A stretch of DNA of 64,000 nt from Saccharina japonica (lineage: Eukaryota; Sar; Phaeophyceae; Laminariales; Laminariaceae). Positions 57,422-64,000 of this stretch are shown here, piece by piece. The stretch lies in NCBI GenBank assembly GCA_008828725.1, contig MEHQ01000169.1:1228059-1292058 (forward strand). Reading direction: 5' to 3'. Position 1 is the first letter of the stretch, and every line of letters begins with the position of its first letter. The translations under genes were made by a program, and so were the position numbers. The notes beneath the pieces are model-generated. The model saw only the letters and a list, made by a program, of their open reading frames with translations, searched no databases and was not told the origin of the DNA.

Positions 57422-57589
57422 ATAATTGGTTACCNCCTCCCCTGTGTGGCAGTTGTTGCTCTCTTCACTTTGCGTTGAAAGTAAACAATGATATGCACCT
57501 TGCACGATAACCGTACGAAACTGCGGTTTTGTATGGTATATTCATACGCTCCCTGTAGCGGTTCGTTCGGGCAGTAGTGCCCCGAGAAA

Positions 57590-57880
57590 AGGGACGAAAA
57601 CCGCACGAACCCGCGGTTTTGAACGGTGTGTTCATACGGTGCGCCCTGGAGAAACAGCGGTTTTGAACGGTTTTCCCTACGGGGATTGGAACCGCACCGT
57701 AGCAAAAACCGTTCAAGGAGGAACCGCACCGGACCGCACCGTATACGATGTATCACAGCAGCACCGAACCGCACCGTAGGATTTACTAAATCTTAAAACC
57801 GCACCGAACGGCACCGTACGATTCCCGATCTCTGAACACCACACCGAACCGCACCGTAAGATGCATAAACAAACCGAACC
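57590..57880 (+). repeat. ACCGCACCGAACC array
   Basis: Irregular ACCGCACCGTA and GCGGTTTTGAACGG motifs on both strands, similar in style to the AAACCGG arrays of the hAT-like family but of different sequence. It is directly right of the inverted arm. Confidence 0.6.
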
Positions 57881-58417
57881 GGCACCCTTGCATTTACGAT
57901 TTCTGAAAACCTCGCTAACTGTAGTGTTGGATTACCTGTGTGCGTCTCCCACTAGAAAATGGGTGCATCCACCCGTCTCACGAATCCCTCCAGAAGAAGT
58001 CAACGTATACTGTTGTGGTTTACCAAATGTTTTGTTTACGCCGCCGAACAGTTCGACGTTGTTGACGCACGGGGAGGCCCCGAACGATAAACCTGGAACC
58101 AGTATTGCATTTCTGCAATAGATGTGAAAATAAAGCATGTTCTCCTACCTCGTGTCTTAAGTCTTACCTCATTATAAACGCCTCTGAGGCATCAGGTGCT
58201 GTGTGTAGAACATCACAACATGTGTTAAAAATGTAAATATGCCGCATCAAACTCTTTTATCCCGCCCGGTGACGGATTTTTCCCGAAAGGCTACCACTGT
58301 GTCGTCCTCGCCACTCTGCTTTAGCTGCTTCTGTAAATTTATCCTTCATACACTAGTTTGTCGCGTTCGCTTCCCGTTCTTGTTTATTTAACATTGCAGA
58401 CTCTCTAGATCTCTACC

Positions 58418-59743
58418 ATGCGTCTCGTCCATTATGCTTTTAGCGCGGCTTTCGCCCTCTTCTTGGCCGTCGCCTCCCATGCACAGGGCCTCGGTGAGTC
58501 CGCAGCATTCTTGGCGTTGTGAAAATTCATGGCGCATTGGCTGGTCGTTGATTTCCACTTTACGATGTACATCTCTTGAGTAATTTATACTCTCGATCTT
58601 GCAAGGTTTGACTAAGGTTGCCGGGCCGGGCACGTGTAATCCGTATGGCCTATTGCACGTTTCCTTGGTTGGATGCACACTATTCTGATACTGCACAACC
58701 TCGAACAACATGTATGGAGTTATGTCTAGATTTAAACCCGTCCGACGTGTTAAATGATTCATATGCACTTACTGGGTGCATCATACCACACTGTGAAACT
58801 GACTGTCTATATATCCCAGTCGCCCCGGTGATGTATTAACAGCAGCAAGCCACGAAGAACGCTGACATTAAAATCAGGGGTTCGAGTCGCCGTACGGAGA
58901 TTATTAGTCTGAGATGACACCAACTGTCGAGAGCACATGTTGTAGCGTGGGTAGGAACAATTGAACGAGAGTAGACGAGGGAAGAAAGTGCAAAATTTGT
59001 TCTCGCGATGCAAATGCAAGGCACGTACCGTAGTGTGTGGCGGGGTAAAGCGCCTACTAAGTCACCCCGGATCTGAGTTACGACTGGCAGAGAGACAAAA
59101 GAAGGGCGAAAATAATAATGTTGATGGGACAAAAAAACAGAATATGTAGGACGCTCTCCCGTCTATCGTTTGATGTTTTCACCTTCAAACCGCAGGGGTT
59201 TTGGTTTGTAGTAGTGGCACGGTAAACGCTCCCAGTGAGATCCCCGTGCAGTACGATACATAAACAGCCGGGATGTAACTGTCGTCTTCTTTTCCGCCTC
59301 AACGATGTCTCGCACGACCGCATGCGGGGAAGCCAATGATCCCACCGACGACTGCACGACCTTACAAACCGCATGACTGGCCTGTTGTTTGTGGAAAGAT
59401 TCCCACGTTTATCATCATATGTCCCAAAGCCAACGTCAACCATGAGCGCAGCAATGAGGTTGTCTCCATAGTTCGTGTTAATTTCCTCACGAAACAGATA
59501 TTCGTCGATTACCAGCTACTGCATTTCATGTTACATAGGTTTGATATTGATGCCCGCTTTGCACCCCAAATGTTTGTCGCCACGATCTCCCCCCGGTGTT
59601 CTTGTGTTCGGGCGGACGGCTACACTCGAAAAATAGGAGATTCATGCACTGGCGCCAATGACTGCGACAGTTCATGCTGCGGAGAGCAGCTGGACGCGCC
59701 AGTGTGCACAGGTAGGCACATCCACCGGTTGCGTACGAGATAG
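58418..59743 (+). CDS. Small secreted cysteine-rich protein, two exons visible
   Basis: Exon 1, 58418-58493, starts at an ATG after ACC and encodes a classic signal peptide: MRLVHY, a hydrophobic core AAFALFLAVA, then SHA before the likely cleavage. It ends at a GTGAGT donor in phase 1. Exon 2 begins at 59637 after TAG and restores the frame, giving C-X5-C-X3-C-C-X8-C at residues 29-49, a disulfide-knot-like spacing. Exon 2 either ends at a GTAGGC donor at 59711 (phase 1, so a symmetric 1-1 module with further exons to the right) or runs on to a stop at 59743, giving about 60 residues. The intron holds a tRNA-derived SINE. The product is probably extracellular; its function is unknown. No further exon was found to 61 kb. 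Confidence 0.5.
58848..59137 (+). mobile_element. tRNA-derived SINE, copy 3, in the intron of the secreted-protein gene
   Basis: Head with B-box-like GGGGTTCGAGTCG, then body CACCCCGGATCTGAGTTACG and tail GATGGGACAAAAAA. Confidence 0.6.
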
Positions 59744-60859
59744 AACTGTTTGGTTGACGACAGGAAACACCACACAAATACTTCCTGCTCGAGTAAACAT
59801 GGTGTAAATTCGTCAACTTGGGGTTAGTGTTTACCCCGTGGTGATGATAGCCGGGTTAGAATATTCACACTTTTGCGAGTTCTACGACCCTGCGCGAGAG
59901 ACCAATGTTCGACTTCGAAACGGCATTATATCACCGTAACACCAGAAGAGAGACACCCCGTTGCGGGAAACAAAAGGAAAAGCTCCATCCGTGCCAAAAA
60001 CGACGTGCCCGTTCAAGGTATAAGTGTTTAATCTACACGCTGTTGAACATGACGCTGTTGTGCTCTCGTCACTCCCGGCCTTGCGGTGGCATATACTGAA
60101 ACGAGTTTTGAACGTGAGGTATGCGTGACGTTAAATGGGTACGACTGGGGACGAGAGGTTGGTGCGCAGTGCTTTTCGTATGTATGTGGGGTTTCCACCG
60201 CTTCAGGGTAGAAACAGTTTGGACCAGAAGTTGACCAAGCGCAAGGTATGTACCGCATACATTTGAGACAGAGGCGGACAAACGTCGAGGATGTTGTGTC
60301 AAACGTCTCCACCAATCGATAGGCAAACCCTCTAACTAAAGGCTGAACAAAACGGCCACGGTAAGACAACAGTGAGTATAATATCCTTTATCACCTACGA
60401 ATGATCAATAACGCGACCAGCAGTCGTCCACTTCCCGAGTTTGTAGAGGCTTACCGGATATATTACACTGCACCCGGACTCACGATACCGTCCCAACTAT
60501 TTAACAGTAGCGTACATTCAACTTGGCCTCGGTCTCCAATCCAACGGCGAAAGCTTACACTCGACTCTGCGTCCATGTCCCGTACGTGCACACACAACGC
60601 GTCTTTGTCTAAATTCGACCAATTACCTTAGCTTTGGGTCGGCGAAAGCCGATTACGTGTCCATTGGCAGCACGTGGGTATCAATATCCGATACACTATT
60701 CTTCGCATACTTTATATAATATCAAACGACGACTCCCTGTCCTCATAAACTCCAGGAGTGGATATGGTGCGTACACAAAATTGATTTTAAGATAGATCAC
60801 ATATGGAATCGTTGCACCTCTATTTGAACTGGCAGGGAGGGATCGAAATGTGACTGGAC
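59744..60859. other. Gap with no recognised gene
   Basis: Downstream of the secreted-protein gene. It was searched for further cysteine-module exons (CC pair with following CX8C) and none was seen. Short random frames only. Confidence 0.4.
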
Positions 60860-61878
60860 TAGAGGTGGGCACCGGTAAAAAAAACCCCGGTTTAAACCGG
60901 TTTTTGGAAACCCAGCAGGCGTGTACGAGTAGCCGGTTTTGGAAAAAACAAAACGAGTTTTTTCCGCCGGTTTAAACCGGTTAACCGAAAACCGGATAAA
61001 ACCGGTTTTTATCCGTATAAACCGGTTTTAAACCGGATAAAACCGGATAAAACCCGGATAAAACCGGATAAGACCGGACAATGTTTTCACTGTTTCTCTA
61101 CCAAATGAAACCATCACCAGTACTATTAATAATAGGATACACACAGCAGTAGAGTGTTATACCTGGTATATGGTATCATGCATACATACATACATACGTT
61201 CAAGTGTGTACATCAACCATGCTCTAAACAGCAGATGCTCTGCTGACGTGTTACAGTTCTCATATATCAAAACATATACCATACCAAGGTATACAAAGCT
61301 TGCACGTACGACAACTGCATTGTATAATATACTTTCACTTGTTTTGGACTCTTTAAAAACAAAGTAGATTTTAATCTGAAAACAAAATATATTAAACATT
61401 AGTGGGGATTTTTATCTTGAAATTTGTGTGGATATTTTTACTTGGTTCTAGTGTAGTTAGAGCGCGCGCAGGAAAGCCCTCCGAATACGCTGATCTGCAA
61501 GGCATAGGAAAAAAAGACAGGAAGCAAGTAATCGCGAAGAACGCCCCTATTAATAGTAACCAGTAGGTATACGTATAGTACCTGTGCACCGGCAATGTCT
61601 TCTTCACAACAATGTTTTATACCTTGAAATCACGCCACCCCGTGCGCTGTGGTTGTGGCTCGGAATCCACATATAAACAGCACGTTTTTCACCCAAACAT
61701 GCCGTCGTGCTCAATGATTTGGAGGCGTTTCACGTTACCATCCGGTTTTATCCGGTTTTCCGAAAACCGGTTAAAACCGGCTGAATAAAAACGGTATTAT
61801 CCGGTTTTTTGTTTTGATAATAACGCCTCGTTATCCGGTTTTCGGTTTTTTCTTTTCGCCTCCCGGTGCCAACCTCTA
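60860..61878. mobile_element. hAT-like element with TAGAGGTGGGCACCGG ends and AAACCGG-rich subterminal arrays
   Basis: The left end is TAGAGGTGGGCACCGG and the right end is its reverse complement with one mismatch. Both subterminal regions are dense in AAACCGG and CCGGATAAAACC, a pattern typical of hAT transposase-binding sites. The 8 bases on each side do not match, so the two ends may come from different insertions. No transposase frame was seen inside. A left-end copy lies at 54498. Confidence 0.6.
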
Positions 61879-61879
61879 G

Positions 61880-62520
61880 TCGTGAGTTCGAGCCCCCCCG
61901 AGTGCATGCTCGTAGGGATTTTTTCTCGCAAGAAATATCTTGACTGTCGACGGGGAGAAAGGGCGGTTTAATGTGAAGAACACGCACACGCGAGGGGAGC
62001 TTACCAGCCCTACTACTAATAGCTAAGCCCCACTGACCCACGCCACGCGCTCAGCAGTTAGTTGATGGTTGACATTGTGCATTCCCTTTTTACGCTGGGC
62101 ACTGGCTGACTCAGTCAGTAGCGGTGTATACTGTGTACTGTCGTCAAAATCAACCAGTACACTGGGTTGCAGCAGTATACTGCTGTCTCTCCTCTCTACG
62201 CACTCTTCCTGAAACGCGTTCAGTGCGTTTCCGTATTATAGTATGGCGTGTTTCTTGGGCGTACGTAGTGAAAAACTACTGGCGAACATACTGGCCAGGT
62301 CAATCAGTAGATTCCTACTGCCAGTATACGTATACTGTGCCAGTGCCCAGCCCTACTTTTTACTGTTATATTGTTCGAAAATTGGCAATCTGCTGCACCG
62401 CAAGGTTTAATGTGAAGAACACACACACCGAACGCAGACAGGATGTCGACGGTCAACGGATATAATACCGGTATGTATGTATTTGGAAATAACGCTATAA
62501 TGTGAAGAACACACCCACAG
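61880..62520 (+). repeat. Several GTTTAATGTGAAGAACACACAC boundary repeats
   Basis: TTTAATGTGAAGAACAC followed by a CACA run appears at about 61970 and 62405 (and as TATAATGTGAAGAACAC at 62500), and also at 43800, 62660 (reverse) and the last bases of the window (reverse). A SINE fragment (GTTCGAGCCCCCCC-GAGTGC) at 61885-61945 precedes the first. Confidence 0.55.
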
Positions 62521-62651
62521 ATACTCCCAAAAAATGAATTCCACCGTTTGTCCCGTTCTTCATTCCCCGTCGTGCACAACCATAACTCAGCATTTTTGTA
62601 TTCATATTAGTAGTCATATAATATGTACCCCATACGCGTACGTACGTGTGT

Positions 62652-62876
62652 GTGTGTGTGTGTTCTTCACATTAAACCTTCCTTTCTACCCGTCGACATC
62701 CAGCACACCCAGTGTCCGTGCCGATTCTTCATCCTAAAAAGGTACCAGTTCTGTGGTCACAAAACTACGACACAGAGATACTACACTCAGTGCAGTAAGC
62801 AGAGCAGACAATGCAACGCCATATACGACAGGCAAGACCTACCCTGCTAGCAATCCAGGTGCATGCAAGAGAAAAA
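62652..62876 (-). repeat. Right copy of the 220-bp inverted repeat
   Basis: Reverse complement of 43600-43822. On its plus strand both copies keep an open cysteine-rich frame (QCPCRFFILKRYQFCGH...). It starts at a GTGTG-run next to TTCTTCACATTAAACC. Confidence 0.85.
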
Positions 62877-63599
62877 AAGAGAAAAAAGAAAAAAGCGAAA
62901 AGAAAAAATAATAAAAAGTAAATATACTGAAGCAAATCAATAATCAAGCAACCAAACAAAAAAGCATGACAAAAAAAAGAAAGAAAGTGTCGTGCTTCTC
63001 CCAGAGGAGATGCGACCTCCAATAAAAAACCAAATGAAATGAAAGAAAATAAAATGGACCGAAACAGCGCCAACAGAGCAAGACTGAGAACGACAGGATA
63101 GGACAGCCAGCCGGAGCACACCGAAGGCCAGCCGAGGCAGGTTTGTGCCCATAGTACAGGCAGGTTCTACCAGCTAGTCGGTCTGGCACCTACTCTGTTT
63201 GCCGTCTCTTTCCTGCTTTCGTCCGTCCTGGTTTCCCTATGACCCCCCCCACCCTCCGTCTCCCTTCCCTTGGGCGCCACCCATACAACGGGTACGTGGC
63301 ACTTCCAACTCAATTCCGTTTCGTTCTCGTGTAACACACGAGAGTCCCGGAAAGAGAACGGGGAATGACAAAACCAAAATGAATACGTACGTAGCTAAGC
63401 CACCAAAGAAAGTCCTAGGACAAATACGGAAGGCGGAGAAACGTAGGTCAACATGACTGAACGGCTCCGGTAAAAATATGAAAAAAATACCATATACTAC
63501 TGCCTGTACGACCTGGTGCTGCTCTGTACCAGGTACCTGACACCAGGTCCCAGTACAGGTACTCTGATGACTCGTGTATACTACTGCTGTGTGTTGTCT

Positions 63600-63958
63600 T
63601 CTTGCTATTTTTTTTTTTTTTTTTTTCCATCCCATTTATTATGTTCGCCCTTCCTTTCTCTCTTTCTTAGTCGTAACTCAGATCCGGGGTCACAAAGTGG
63701 GCTCTTCTCCCTCCTCTCCCACTACGGTTCTTGCCTTGCATTTTTATCGCGAGAAGATTTCAGCACTTTCTTCCCTCGTCGACTTGCGTCGGATTCCGCC
63801 TACCCACGCCACGAAGGCGCTCTCAGCAATTGGTTCCTTTTTATTTTTTCAAATAAAGACAAAATCTCTCACCACGGTGGGATTCGATCCTGGGTACCAA
63901 TGATAGTAGTATTTGAAGCTGACCACTACTCTACCGGGGCGCCCGGTTGTTAATACCC
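63600..63958 (-). mobile_element. tRNA-derived SINE, copy 2
   Basis: On the minus strand: a tRNA-like head GGGCGCCCCGGTAGAG-TAGTGG with B box GGATCGAATCCC, the shared body GACCCCGGATCTGAGTTACG and the tail GGGATGG followed by about 20 A. The head differs from copy 1, so a different tRNA or subfamily founded it. Confidence 0.7.
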
Positions 63959-64000
63959 AACTGAAGCCGGTCACCCCGGTGTGTGTGTGTGTGTTCTTCA

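Overview
The window looks like nuclear DNA of an intron-rich eukaryote. GC content is mixed, introns run from a few hundred bases to 3.3 kb with GT-AG borders, and transposons, minisatellites and tRNA-derived SINEs are dense. No prokaryotic operon structure is visible. A fungal-type Zn2Cys6 regulator combined with this gene architecture fits a large-genome stramenopile, most likely a brown alga. That is an inference from style; no marker gene fixes the taxon.

Layout. (1) About 1-8,978, minus strand: a multi-exon TPR (helical repeat) protein gene whose 3' end runs off the left edge. (2) 9,309-24,704, plus strand: a 13-exon gene for a 718-residue Zn2Cys6 transcription factor with a fungal-type middle homology region. 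All exon phases agree. It is divergent from the TPR gene, with about 330 bp between the two start codons. (3) 24,705-30,051: gap between convergent genes, no gene recognised. (4) 30,052-39,291, minus strand: a diverged paralogue of the plus-strand regulator, ten exons, tail-to-tail with it. Six of its exons have the same length or differ by no more than 6 bases. The exons that should hold the zinc cluster were not found. (5) 39.3-58.4 kb: transposon-rich and almost gene-free. It holds a hAT-like element with a perfect 8-bp target duplication, a roughly 2.3-2.6 kb inverted duplication (44,985-47,262 and 54,795-57,421), a three-copy tandem repeat of about 450 bp, and many short arrays. (6) 58,418-59,743, plus strand: a probable small secreted cysteine-rich protein, two exons visible. 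(7) 59.8-64.0 kb: a second hAT-like family with AAACCGG-rich ends, the right-hand copy of a 220-bp inverted repeat shared with 43.6 kb, and a tRNA-derived SINE.

The main biology is the pair of inverted paralogous regulators. They share intron positions and phases, differ by one intron (2.26 kb, full of a minisatellite), and both carry the same C-tract repeat just before the same splice acceptor. Gene models were built by hand from splice-site phase and paralogue comparison. Exon borders without a paralogue (the TPR gene, the secreted protein) are less certain.
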